This document shows, one piece after another, positions 1-5,895 of a stretch of 64,000 nt of DNA (position 1 is its first letter; each line of letters opens with the position of its first letter). A program made the translations under genes and the position numbers. A model generated the notes under the pieces. That model ran no database searches. It saw nothing but the letters and a program-made list of their open reading frames with translations, and had not been told where the DNA came from. This DNA is from Thioalkalivibrio thiocyanodenitrificans ARhD 1 (GTDB taxonomy: Bacteria; Pseudomonadota; Gammaproteobacteria; Ectothiorhodospirales; Ectothiorhodospiraceae): contig NZ_KB900536.1 in assembly GCF_000378965.1 (NCBI RefSeq), forward strand, positions 3,001 through 67,000, written 5' to 3'.

Positions 1-27
1 GAGATTGGTCGGCTTGTAGCGGGGCAT
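1..27 (-). CDS. Start of a gene in cassette 7 (partial)
   Basis: A minus-strand ATG at 27 opens a frame beginning MPRYKPTNL that runs off the left edge. A GGAGGGACGG stretch just upstream is a good ribosome binding site. It sits about 95 nt inside cassette 7, whose 5' end is marked by the R' core of attC6. Nine residues are too few to name a product. Confidence 0.4.
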
Positions 28-115
28 CCGTCCCTCCCTGTGCGACTAACCGCTGTTGGCGGGGGTCTATCTCTGCTTTGTCCGTAATTCTAAGCGGTTG
101 GCGCGTTATTCGACA

Positions 116-177
116 GTCTCAACGCTTAAGTAAGCGGCGCGAGGTTACGAGCGTCCGCTTGACTTACTTGTTATGGC
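116..177 (-). other. attC site of cassette 6
   Basis: On the minus strand the R'' core GCCATAAC (170-177) is followed by a hairpin stem and ends in the R' core GTTGAGAC (116-123). R'' is the exact complement of GTTATGGC, the 5' end of cassette 6 next to attC5. At 62 bp it is the shortest attC here. The stop codon of the cassette gene lies inside it. Confidence 0.88.
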
Positions 178-865
178 GCTCCAGCTCTGCTGCTGCCTCG
201 CGCCTCCACTCTTCCCGTTCCTTCTCCTCTCGCTCTCGATCATCGCTATCATAGCCATCGACCTTAATTCGCTTGAAGCCCGTCGTAATGTGATGAAGGT
301 CTTTCTGGATCTTTTCCATACTTTTCGCGATAGAATAAAGGTTCGGCTTACCAAGCTGATAACGTCCACGCAACTCCGCCATATCAACAACTATCTCTTC
401 CACATACTTTTTCTCTGTGGCGCTCTCGTACGTAACTTTAAAACATAGAGCAGAGCTAGCCTTCGCCTCAAAATCTTGGTTTGTCTGGGTGTACCCCGAG
501 AACCGGTATTGACCCGGGCCGAAATATCTAAGACCTGTTTGGAAGAAATTCGGCGATAGAAACTCTTCTAACAGACTCTCTGCGGCCTCGCCTCCGTCAA
601 TCACCGCTGGTTCGAATTTGACATTCTTCGCGGGCCCCTCGCCGATGTTTCGGACGCACAAACGAACTATATTCACCGCAAAATCAAGCGCATCAACGGT
701 AATTTCTATACGAGGCTCGGTTTGTGCTTGTCGAAGCTTTCTGGTCTCAACAACCAATACTGCGGTAAGCACGGCATAAACTAGCGTGGCCAAGGTGACA
801 AACCCGGTGAAAACGACGGTCAGTGCACCGGAGTTCTGATTGAGAAAGGCAAACAGGTTTTCCAT
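164..865 (-). CDS. Cassette 6 single-pass membrane protein, unknown
   Basis: The product is 233 residues and of unknown function. One strongly hydrophobic stretch at about residues 12-38 predicts an N-terminal anchor. It is followed by a basic patch (TRKLRQ) and a soluble domain of roughly 150 residues with beta-rich character, then a highly charged Glu/Arg-rich helical tail from about residue 205. The start at 865 is supported by AGGA eight bases upstream. The stop codon lies within attC6, a common arrangement in cassettes. It is the only gene of cassette 6, so it should be read from the cassette promoter or from its own. I recognise no enzymatic motif. The topology suggests a membrane-anchored sensor or effector, but this is only inference. 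Confidence 0.8.
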   Translation of the reverse strand: MENLFAFLNQNSGALTVVFTGFVTLATLVYAVLTAVLVVETRKLRQAQTEPRIEITVDALDFAVNIVRLCVRNIGEGPAKNVKFEPAVIDGGEAAESLLEEFLSPNFFQTGLRYFGPGQYRFSGYTQTNQDFEAKASSALCFKVTYESATEKKYVEEIVVDMAELRGRYQLGKPNLYSIAKSMEKIQKDLHHITTGFKRIKVDGYDSDDREREEKEREEWRREAAAELERHNK

Positions 866-881
866 CTATCTATCCTAATTC

Positions 882-964
882 GCCATAACGCTGCGCGTGA
901 GCGGCGAGCGGAGGCGGCGCGAAGCGCCGACGTAGCGAGTCCGACTCCACGCGCTTGTTAGAGG
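882..964 (-). other. attC site of cassette 5
   Basis: The minus strand carries R'' CCTCTAAC (957-964), arms with GCGCGTGG and its imperfect complement, a GGCGC-rich terminal hairpin and R' GTTATGGC (882-889). The site is 83 bp. R'' extended by two bases (GCCCTCTAAC) complements GTTA plus GAGGGC, the cassette 5' end rebuilt by removing the group II intron at 1435-2118. Confidence 0.92.
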
Positions 965-973
965 GCATTTGGC

Positions 974-1417
974 TCACAGCAGTTTCTGACTTACAGAACC
1001 GGCAATACCCAAGACGAGGAGTAACACGCCCACTCCAAACGTACCGATTTGCCACCAGAATATGCTCCATGTTTTATTCCCGAGCTTCTCGGACAGAACA
1101 CGAAGAGGCCCCATCTCTTCGTCTGATTTCTTTTGCTCTCGCATTCTTGCCACTTTTGCCGTGGCGCGAAAATCCCGAAGCCGATTGACCACGCACCAGA
1201 TACCTAGCCCCACCGAAACCATAAGAGCCAACAGTGAAATAGAAAATGCGCACTTCTGCCAGGAAACAGGATTGAATTCTTTGTTCAGAAGGGTCGTAAC
1301 CTGGAACGCTAATGCGGCGACAGAAAAACCCAGGACTAAATTCACCGCATAGGTAAGCTGAGCAATCGTTGTCGATTGCCAGCGCACGAAACTACCCTTT
1401 GGACTATCCGTTGCCAT
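974..1417 (-). CDS. Cassette 5 three-helix membrane protein, unknown
   Basis: This 147-residue protein has three predicted transmembrane helices (about residues 20-43, 55-77 and 117-143). A charged cytoplasmic loop of about 35 residues lies between the second and third, with clusters such as RMREQKKSDEE. No catalytic motif is visible and I do not recognise the family. The ATG at 1417 lies 18 bases downstream of the group II intron's 3' end, and a GAGG stretch about 13 bases upstream may serve as ribosome binding site. The gene sits between the intron and attC5, so the intron now occupies its leader. Small polytopic membrane proteins are frequent among unknown integron cassettes. Function remains open. 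Confidence 0.72.
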   Translation of the reverse strand: MATDSPKGSFVRWQSTTIAQLTYAVNLVLGFSVAALAFQVTTLLNKEFNPVSWQKCAFSISLLALMVSVGLGIWCVVNRLRDFRATAKVARMREQKKSDEEMGPLRVLSEKLGNKTWSIFWWQIGTFGVGVLLLVLGIAGSVSQKLL

Positions 1418-1434
1418 TTAGTTGATTTGCCCTC

Positions 1435-2118
1435 GTCGCAGTAGGGACGCCGGTTACCCGGCGCCCCCTGCACAGATCCCGGCGTGCGGTTTTCCCGCAC
1501 CGGGCTCTTCAATCATGCTCACATTCGTAGAAGCAGCAATGCTGCTCATAGATAGTCCCTGCAAGAAGGTTGGCTCGTCGTACTCCGGCCCTACATTGTC
1601 CGGCGCGAGTTGCCTTTGCAAGCTACACATGACTGTCACTCCCTTCCCCATGTGATCGGCCCTACCGTCTCCGAGTACTATGGAGTGATCCGACTCCCCA
1701 TCGGCCTTCAAGCCAGCCTCCCGTTTGTAGCGGTCCGCTGTACTTTACCCTTCCCTTGGAGCCCATGGGGCCTCCCGCGTTCATGACGCATCTCTTGTTA
1801 CATGCCGCAGCTTGAGAACTCCGCCGGCTCTCTACAGGCTCACCAATGCGCCTGCTTCGTATGGGCTTCACGCGCGTTACAACGCTGGCCAACCGGGACT
1901 GTTCATTTCGAAGCGATTCCATCTCTAAGGAGCTACGTCTCCAAACGGCCTGCAACATACCCTGTGTACGCTTCACCTCTCTTGTTCACGCATGCTCCAG
2001 TCTTCGTGACCAAGGCACCGTTCCGCCAGAGGCGCAACACTCGGTAATGGTGGGTGGTTCACCCTTACCATGTCGGGACTCTCACCCGACCAGATGCGCC
2101 ACGCTTTGCGCGGCGCGC
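1435..2118 (-). mobile_element. Group II intron remnant (class IIC-attC type) without intact reverse transcriptase
   Basis: On the minus strand, domain V is clear at 1475-1507: GAGCCCGGTGCGGG, a GAAA-type loop, then the complementary arm CCGCACGCCGGGATC. It is followed by a domain VI hairpin with an A eight bases from the end, and the element finishes in AC, fitting the AY rule. Near the 5' end GTCGGGTGAGAGTCCCGAC and GGTAAGGGTGAACCACC match domain I of introns found at attC sites. The 5' end reads GCGCG rather than the usual GUGYG. The whole element is 684 bp against about 2 kb for introns with a reverse transcriptase, so most of that gene is gone. It sits exactly inside the R' core of attC4 (GTTA, intron, GAGGGC). 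It lies on the same strand as the cassette genes, whereas attC introns I know of usually face the other way. Confidence 0.85.
1549..1630 (-). pseudogene. Remnant of intron reverse transcriptase start
   Basis: After GAAGGGAGTGACAGTC an ATG at 1630 opens a frame beginning MCSLQRQLAPDNVGPE. This position and wording resemble the first residues of reverse transcriptases in attC-associated group II introns. Within about 27 codons the frame runs into the region just before domain V, so the catalytic fingers, palm, thumb and endonuclease parts are all missing. The frame stays open through domain V by chance. It is read here as an internal deletion product, not a working gene. Confidence 0.4.
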
Positions 2119-2183
2119 TAACGATCAAGCTCAGCCGCGGAGGCGCGTTAGCGCCGACGTCGGCTGGAGCGACTGGTTAGGTG
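2115..2183 (-). other. attC site of cassette 4, R' core split by intron
   Basis: R'' is CACCTAAC (2176-2183), complementary to GTTAGGTG at the 5' end of cassette 4. The arms CCAGTCGCTCCAGCCG and CGGCTGAGCTTGATCG pair imperfectly around a GGCGC hairpin. The R' core begins GTTA at 2119-2122. The next bases belong to the group II intron; the true remainder, GAGGGC, reappears at 1429-1434. Confidence 0.88.
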
Positions 2184-2188
2184 CTTCA

Positions 2189-2578
2189 TTAATGAGTGCC
2201 ACCGAGACCGCATGATCCGCTTGACGAAAGTATTCCATTTCTTGCCTCAATCGCTTCCTCTTCTGCCTGAATTCCCGAAATCACGAATGGGGATGGTAGC
2301 GGCTCTCGTACAATTGCACCGCCTCGCAATATTTCGGCTCCATTCCCGTCAATGAGCAATATTCTCTTTCCTATCCGATCACTACTAAATTCATACAAAT
2401 CGCTTGCGGCTCCGTCCTCGAGAGTGATCCTTAGATCCCACCCCGGGACATGGTTCGATGCTTTCACTTCAACCGAAGAAACGCATTCAGACGTAATAAT
2501 GAAGGTTGCTACGTACTCTTGCGAGTACACAATTGGGCTCAAAAAGCCTAGCAACAAAGCACCTATGTATGGCTTCAT
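2189..2578 (-). CDS. Cassette 4 periplasmic protein resembling a SecD P1 head domain
   Basis: The product is 129 residues. An N-terminal signal peptide (about residues 1-20, ending in VYSQ) directs export. The segment from about residue 60 reads LYEFSSDRIGKRILLI, then GAEILRGGAIVREPL and an ISGIQAEEEA stretch. This follows the pattern of the SecD periplasmic head subdomain (ENIGKPLAIVLDG, then APVIREPI, then an ISG-F-EEA block). It lacks any membrane domain, so it is not a translocase subunit; stand-alone relatives of this fold exist as small exported proteins of unknown role. I chose the ATG at 2578 because AGGTG, part of the attC3 R' core region, sits just upstream; a GTG two codons earlier is the alternative. 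The stop lies just outside attC4. Confidence 0.72.
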   Translation of the reverse strand: MKPYIGALLLGFLSPIVYSQEYVATFIITSECVSSVEVKASNHVPGWDLRITLEDGAASDLYEFSSDRIGKRILLIDGNGAEILRGGAIVREPLPSPFVISGIQAEEEAIEARNGILSSSGSCGLGGTH

Positions 2579-2581
2579 AAG

Positions 2582-2655
2582 CACCTAACGCCTGCGCTCT
2601 GGCGCCCGGAAGCCGCGCAGCGGCTGGAGGGTCGCCTGGAGCGCCTTGTTGGCCG
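2582..2655 (-). other. attC site of cassette 3
   Basis: R'' GGCCAAC (2648-2654) is the exact complement of GTTGGCC at the 5' end of cassette 3. It is followed by AAGGCGCTCCAGGCG and a central hairpin, and closes with R' GTTAGGTG (2582-2589). Length is 74 bp. Confidence 0.93.
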
Positions 2656-2845
2656 CAAACCTTTCTGACAAGTTGGCGGCTTCGTTCCTGAAACACGGTG
2701 AGCGGAGCCTATACGAACAATCCGTCACTGCTGCTTGATCGTTTGGCGAAGCCGCCTTCACTGCTTTTCCATTTTCCAACACTTGCCATCCTTCTCCGGA
2801 GCTGCCGACTGACACAAGCGCTTTTACGGAGACCAGCGCCTTCAC
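2585..2845 (-). CDS. Cassette 3 small ORF, coding status uncertain
   Basis: Cassette 3 is only 349 bp. Its best frame starts with GTG at 2845 and gives 86 residues (VKALVSVKALVSVGSS...), but the last 24 or so are a read-through of attC3, ending in its R' core. A short upstream frame (TTG, 19 codons) follows a strong GGGAGGAG site near the cassette start and ends at a TGA overlapping the GTG, so coupled translation or an old frameshift is possible. There is a short internal repeat (KALVSV twice). No family is recognised and no membrane or export signal is seen. The cassette could equally carry a non-coding RNA or a decayed gene. Confidence 0.3.
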   Translation of the reverse strand: MKALVSVKALVSVGSSGEGWQVLENGKAVKAASPNDQAAVTDCSYRLRSPCFRNEAANLSERFAANKALQATLQPLRGFRAPERRR

Positions 2846-2931
2846 TTCTCGCCTGCGCGAAACAGAACTCGCGCTTTCCAGTCTTGCTCGGCGCTTACCA
2901 AACCAACTCTACTCCTCCCTTTCCAATACGA

Positions 2932-3005
2932 GGCCAACGCCTTGCTCACCGGAAAATAGCGAGCGTAAGCGAGTCTATTTTTCCGGTGCAGCACATTGTT
3001 AGGGG
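2932..3005 (-). other. attC site of cassette 2
   Basis: R'' CCCCTAAC (2998-3005) complements GTTAGGGG, the 5' end of cassette 2. The stem GCACCGGAAAAATAGACTCGC pairs with its complement, with extra-helical bases, around a short TACG-type loop, giving an unusually AT-rich centre. R' GTTGGCC is at 2932-2938. Length is 74 bp. Confidence 0.92.
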
Positions 3006-3907
3006 TTATCAACGAAGACACCGTACTGCTCAATTGCATAATGCTTATGCAGGTAATCACCCCAAACATACCACGCAAGGCTGGGATCATTAGGCAATTC
3101 AAAGCCCGGACTGTTCTCTCCAATTGCTTCAGAAACGAGCTCACGCAGGAAGCCCAGACTATCATTGAAATAAAGCGGTCGATCTCCTGACTCAGCCGCA
3201 GAAGCAATTTTTCTCAACCAAGCAGAAAGTAGAAAACTTCCTTCGGGAAGATGCTTCGGTGAGTGAAAGCAAACCTCATCACCTTTTTCAGTAAAACTGT
3301 ATTTGTGTTTAGCGTCAGTAACCGTGGTATGCGGCGGAACCGATATGTGTTCAGCGAGCAATGGAATATCCTCTATCACAGTAGGGCCCAACGCCGACAT
3401 TATAATTATGTGCTCATGGTCGTAAGGCTTGGACGGCCAGTGTCTAATCCATTTTTTTAGGCCAGCCATATGTGCCTGAAAGAAATATGTTTGCCTATCA
3501 AGAAAAAGGGGGCAAACGTATGCGGCATCACCTATCCCGCGACCCAGCAACTTCTGACGAAGCCTATAAAGTACATTATGCTGAAAGTCCTTATGGTGCT
3601 TTTGTTTTTCCTGCAATGAGAAATAAAGTGTCCGAGGCGCAGTTGTAAGCTTCGGCGTCAGCTTGTTCCTATCTTTAATGATCTGAGCGCGACTCGGCAC
3701 AGTATGAGCAAACGGTCTCTTGAATTGCATGTAAAATGGCAAGAACCTTTTTCCACTTAACAACCTGACGTCCGCACCCAACCAACGTTCTCGCCCTCTA
3801 GAAATAGGAACAATCGAGTGTTTGAAGAAGGGGAAGCTCAACAAAGCAAGGTGGCTTGCAATGGCAATTGATACCGCATCTTCAATATAGTTCGATTTCT
3901 CTTCCAT
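2999..3907 (-). CDS. Cassette 2 protein, possible PD-(D/E)XK-like nuclease fold, unknown
   Basis: The product is 302 residues. I chose the ATG at 3907 because GAGGATCGC lies directly upstream; the longer open frame is attC1 sequence. Near the N-terminus an ordered set of residues stands out: Glu in RERWLGADVRLL (about residue 40), Asp in GAD, then FYMQFKRP (about residues 55-62). Glu, then GxD, then QxK separated by a short strand is the usual layout of PD-(D/E)XK nucleases where Q replaces the acidic residue. The rest (FHSPKHLPEG, WLRKIASAAE, WYVWGDYLHKHY) is not recognised. It is soluble, with no signal or membrane helices. The stop codon is the TAA inside the attC2 R'' core. A defence or DNA-processing role is inference. 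Confidence 0.72.
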   Translation of the reverse strand: MEEKSNYIEDAVSIAIASHLALLSFPFFKHSIVPISRGRERWLGADVRLLSGKRFLPFYMQFKRPFAHTVPSRAQIIKDRNKLTPKLTTAPRTLYFSLQEKQKHHKDFQHNVLYRLRQKLLGRGIGDAAYVCPLFLDRQTYFFQAHMAGLKKWIRHWPSKPYDHEHIIIMSALGPTVIEDIPLLAEHISVPPHTTVTDAKHKYSFTEKGDEVCFHSPKHLPEGSFLLSAWLRKIASAAESGDRPLYFNDSLGFLRELVSEAIGENSPGFELPNDPSLAWYVWGDYLHKHYAIEQYGVFVDNP

Positions 3908-3933
3908 GCGATCCTCACGATTGTCGGCTAAGA

Positions 3934-4005
3934 CCCCTAACGCTTGGCTTTGCGGCGGGCCGGAGCGCAGCGTAGGCACGTCCGACAAAAGCCACTTGTT
4001 ATACG
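3934..4005 (-). other. attC site of cassette 1
   Basis: R'' CGTATAAC (3998-4005) is the exact complement of GTTATACG, found where cassette 1 meets attI (5750-5757). Arms AAGTGGCTTTTGTCGG and CCGCAAAGCCAAGCG surround a hairpin, ending in R' GTTAGGGG (3934-3941). Length is 72 bp. The eight-base match over 1.8 kb shows that cassette 1 is one unit with three genes. Confidence 0.93.
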
Positions 4006-4286
4006 ATACCTTCTAATGCTCTAACCGCCTGAAAAATGTTCTCTCGTCTCAATTCGTACTCACTACTCACAGGCTCTTGACTACGAGTGGCCATAAAAAA
4101 TAGCTCAGAGGATATTTCTTTCACCTGCAGGACAATCTCTGATGACGGGGAAAGCTGATTAGACGCAACCCAACGATCGATTGCACTCGACGACAAGCCG
4201 AACAACTCCTCGTTGAGGTCGAGTCGCGAATTGATCAGATCTAGAACTTGTCTCTGGGTCGCCATTCGGCTTACAAACTCATCCAT
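3999..4286 (-). CDS. Cassette 1 third gene: small helical protein, unknown
   Basis: The 95-residue product (MDEFVSRMATQRQVLD...) is predicted mostly helical and carries no membrane segment. I chose the ATG at 4286 because it overlaps the end of the nucleotidyltransferase gene in an 8-base ATGGATGA join, with GAGGT ten bases upstream; starts at 4301 and 4316 would overlap further. The middle (SSSAIDRWVASNQLSP) looks like a short helix-turn-helix-like or adaptor segment, but this is weak. The stop codon is the TAA in the R'' core of attC1, so it is the last gene of the cassette. Strict coupling to the nucleotidyltransferase suggests that the two proteins act together, perhaps as a toxin-antitoxin-like pair; no HEPN motif (RX4-6H) is evident. 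Confidence 0.68.
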   Translation of the reverse strand: MDEFVSRMATQRQVLDLINSRLDLNEELFGLSSSAIDRWVASNQLSPSSEIVLQVKEISSELFFMATRSQEPVSSEYELRRENIFQAVRALEGIV

Positions 4287-4908
4287 CTGACTTAACCTCA
4301 TGACTAATTTCATCAATCCAACATCGGCACTTCTGTAACTCCGGCATTAAGGCTGAGAGCTCGACATCCCCAATCCCTTCTCCAGAACCCCGTGTGGATA
4401 ATATGCGGGCATGCATTAACAACTGGTACGCCTCATCTGAGATATTCAAACTTCTTGATCCGATTCTTCTTGCCGAATCCCTCCCAAAGGTCGGGATCTC
4501 CGTTCTTGCAAGGGAATAGCAAGTAGCAATATTACGCAAAGCCAGAAAAATTGTTGATAACTCAAAAACTAAGCTAGGAGATCCTGATCGCACAGATTGT
4601 AACGATTCCTCAAATATATCTCGAAACCTTGCACAATCTTCTGGCCCTGCCGTATATTCGCGCGGCTCCCCCAAACTTTTAAGAAAGTCTACGCCATCCG
4701 CACTGTAGATCAGCCGACTTTCAAGAGACAGGTGCCAAGCAAAGGCATTACCTGAATCCCATAGCTCCTTTATTCGTGTGTACGAATAAATGGAGAACTT
4801 TCCTGGACTGAGGCGAGAATCACGCCCTTTCACAAGAGCGAGCAGGTCGATATCTGAATCAACAGATATGTCTCCACGACAGATTGAGCCAAAGGCGTAT
4901 ATATGCAT
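4279..4908 (-). CDS. Cassette 1 second gene: nucleotidyltransferase of the pol-beta (MNT-like) fold
   Basis: The 209-residue product opens with AFGSICRGDISVDSDIDLL (about residues 5-23). This is the GS-x9-DxD active-site signature of minimal nucleotidyltransferases, which transfer a nucleotide to a protein, RNA or antibiotic. A further Asp in RLIYSADGVDFL may be the third metal ligand. The C-terminal two thirds are helical, as in kanamycin-nucleotidyltransferase-like proteins. The ATG overlaps the preceding stop by one base (TAATG), and the gene overlaps the following one by eight, so all three are translationally coupled. The N-terminus is very short before the GS motif compared with the usual 20-30 residues, so a helix may be missing. 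Function could be in toxin neutralisation, phage defence or resistance; the sequence does not decide. Confidence 0.82.
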   Translation of the reverse strand: MHIYAFGSICRGDISVDSDIDLLALVKGRDSRLSPGKFSIYSYTRIKELWDSGNAFAWHLSLESRLIYSADGVDFLKSLGEPREYTAGPEDCARFRDIFEESLQSVRSGSPSLVFELSTIFLALRNIATCYSLARTEIPTFGRDSARRIGSRSLNISDEAYQLLMHARILSTRGSGEGIGDVELSALMPELQKCRCWIDEISHEVKSDG

Positions 4909-5747
4909 TATCGTCGGCTAAAACGTTTAACTAGAATAGATACCAAACAAGCGAGCATTACATACCTCACGACTGCGATACCCGCCAAGACAAGGCCTGA
5001 GAATTCACTCGGTTTCACGATGCCAAGGAACACCTGTGGAGCATTATTTATCGCCTCTGCATAGCTAGCCAAGACATACGGATCCTTGAGGAAATATACT
5101 TCACCTACCGCAATGGCAAACAGGGCAACGAAAAATGTTCGAAGTAGCTTTAGCGAGCTTTCACCATTACCCCAGAACGCGTCAAGGAGGATAAACTCGA
5201 GCCACTCTAAAAAAGCTCTAGCGCGCTTCAAACCCGGATACTTCTTTCGGTAGTAAGACTCCCGAGATCGCCATGCTTTGTACAAATGGACACGGGCTGC
5301 TTCTAATTCAATCTTAATTGCTTTATTCGCCGCAACGGCATCTCCAATTTGATTAAAATTTACCCTAAGCGTTCTGGCAAACTTTTGTTGAAGATTCTCC
5401 TGCCCGGGACACCCTGTATCGAGAATTTCGGGCTCTACCTGTGTTTGAGAGAACTCCGCATAATCGAATACACATCCTTCAAACCTACTACCCCTGAGGT
5501 TCGAGCTTGTGAACTTGCACCCAATAAATTTGCATGAATCGAAAATGCAATTACGCAGGTACGCCGAGTCAAACTGGGAGTAACTGAAATCACAGTCCGT
5601 AAAGCGCTTCTTCGTAGCAACTGGGCGCTCAAACTGTTTATTCTTCAGGTTCACCCCTTTCAGATCATATGCAAACGCTCGATCAGAAAGGGTTTCCCTA
5701 CCGCTATCTCGAAAGTAGTCGTTCATGTCTCGGGAGTCATCCTTCAT
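4908..5747 (-). CDS. Cassette 1 first gene: pentapeptide-repeat protein with C-terminal membrane domain
   Basis: The product is 279 residues. From about residue 25 to 105 it shows pentapeptide-like repeats with central F/L (LKGVNLKNKQF, CDFSYSQFDSAYL, CKFIGCKFTSSNLRGSRF), which form a right-handed beta helix. A charged helical linker with paired basic residues follows (about 130-170). Two hydrophobic segments close the protein (FFVALFAIAVGEVYFL and SGLVLAGIAVVRYVMLACLVSILVKR). This layout resembles pentapeptide proteins fused to small ion-channel-like membrane domains; the pore filter is not obvious. The ATG lies only three bases inside the cassette, so no ribosome binding site of its own exists upstream. 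A start at codon 8, with AAGGA 14 bases before it, is possible. Confidence 0.78.
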   Translation of the reverse strand: MKDDSRDMNDYFRDSGRETLSDRAFAYDLKGVNLKNKQFERPVATKKRFTDCDFSYSQFDSAYLRNCIFDSCKFIGCKFTSSNLRGSRFEGCVFDYAEFSQTQVEPEILDTGCPGQENLQQKFARTLRVNFNQIGDAVAANKAIKIELEAARVHLYKAWRSRESYYRKKYPGLKRARAFLEWLEFILLDAFWGNGESSLKLLRTFFVALFAIAVGEVYFLKDPYVLASYAEAINNAPQVFLGIVKPSEFSGLVLAGIAVVRYVMLACLVSILVKRFSRR

Positions 5748-5763
5748 ACCGTATAACAGTCAT
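5737..5763 (-). CDS. Possible attI leader peptide overlapping the first cassette gene
   Basis: An eight-codon frame (MTVIRYEG) begins with ATG in attI, crosses the attI-cassette junction and stops at the TGA of GAAGGATGA, just inside the first cassette gene. In class 1 integrons a short attI frame (ORF-11) helps translate cassettes that lack a ribosome binding site, and this frame is placed in the same way. It has no clear ribosome binding site of its own. Low confidence. Confidence 0.25.
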   Translation of the reverse strand: MTVIRYEG

Positions 5764-5895
5764 TTCGGTGACGGCGGTCGTAATGGCAATAGTGCCGCTG
5801 CGTCGTATTGCAATAATCAGTGCCGCGTCTTAGCATAGCCGCGCATTCCGGCTTTTCCGGGCAGGACGCCCGCGATTTCGACAAGGAGATGTCAC
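5750..5895. promoter_or_regulatory. attI recombination site and divergent integron promoters
   Basis: This 146-bp spacer separates the cassettes from the integrase gene. The attI core is GTTATACG on the minus strand (5750-5757), cut after its first G. For the integrase, TTGCAA (5808-5813), a 17-bp spacer and TAGCAT (5831-5836) make a plausible promoter, followed by GGAG at 5885-5888, seven bases before the ATG. TTGCAA is its own reverse complement. On the minus strand it stands 16 bp before TATTGC (5786-5791), a weak candidate cassette promoter. No CTGT-N8-ACAG LexA box is seen. Confidence 0.6.

Larger units (their letters stand above)
1..5757 (-). mobile_element. Integron gene-cassette array (six complete cassettes, one partial)
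   Basis: Six attC sites, all in the same minus-strand orientation, separate cassettes that read away from the integrase gene on the right. Using the cut between G and TTR of each core site, the cassettes are: 1 = 3941-5756, 2 = 2938-3940, 3 = 2589-2937, 4 = 2122-2588, 5 = 889-2121 (with an intron), 6 = 123-888, 7 = left of 123. In a free circular cassette R'' must pair with R', so the R'' of each attC should complement that cassette's own 5' end. This holds for cassettes 1, 2, 3, 4 and 6, and for 5 once the intron is removed. GC content is visibly lower than in the chromosome to the right. The array continues beyond the left edge. Confidence 0.93.

Noticed and set aside
1454-1711. 85-codon frame through the intron
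   Set aside because: It runs through the structured domain V, which is RNA, not protein. Only its first part may be a reverse transcriptase remnant.
889-2121. Two fused cassettes to explain the attC4/attC5 core mismatch
   Set aside because: The mismatch disappears when the intron at 1435-2118 is removed, so a single cassette with an insertion is the simpler reading.
4279-4908. HEPN toxin partner for the nucleotidyltransferase
   Set aside because: HEPN proteins need an RX4-6H motif. The neighbouring 95-residue protein has no His at a suitable place, so the pair is not called a HEPN-MNT module.
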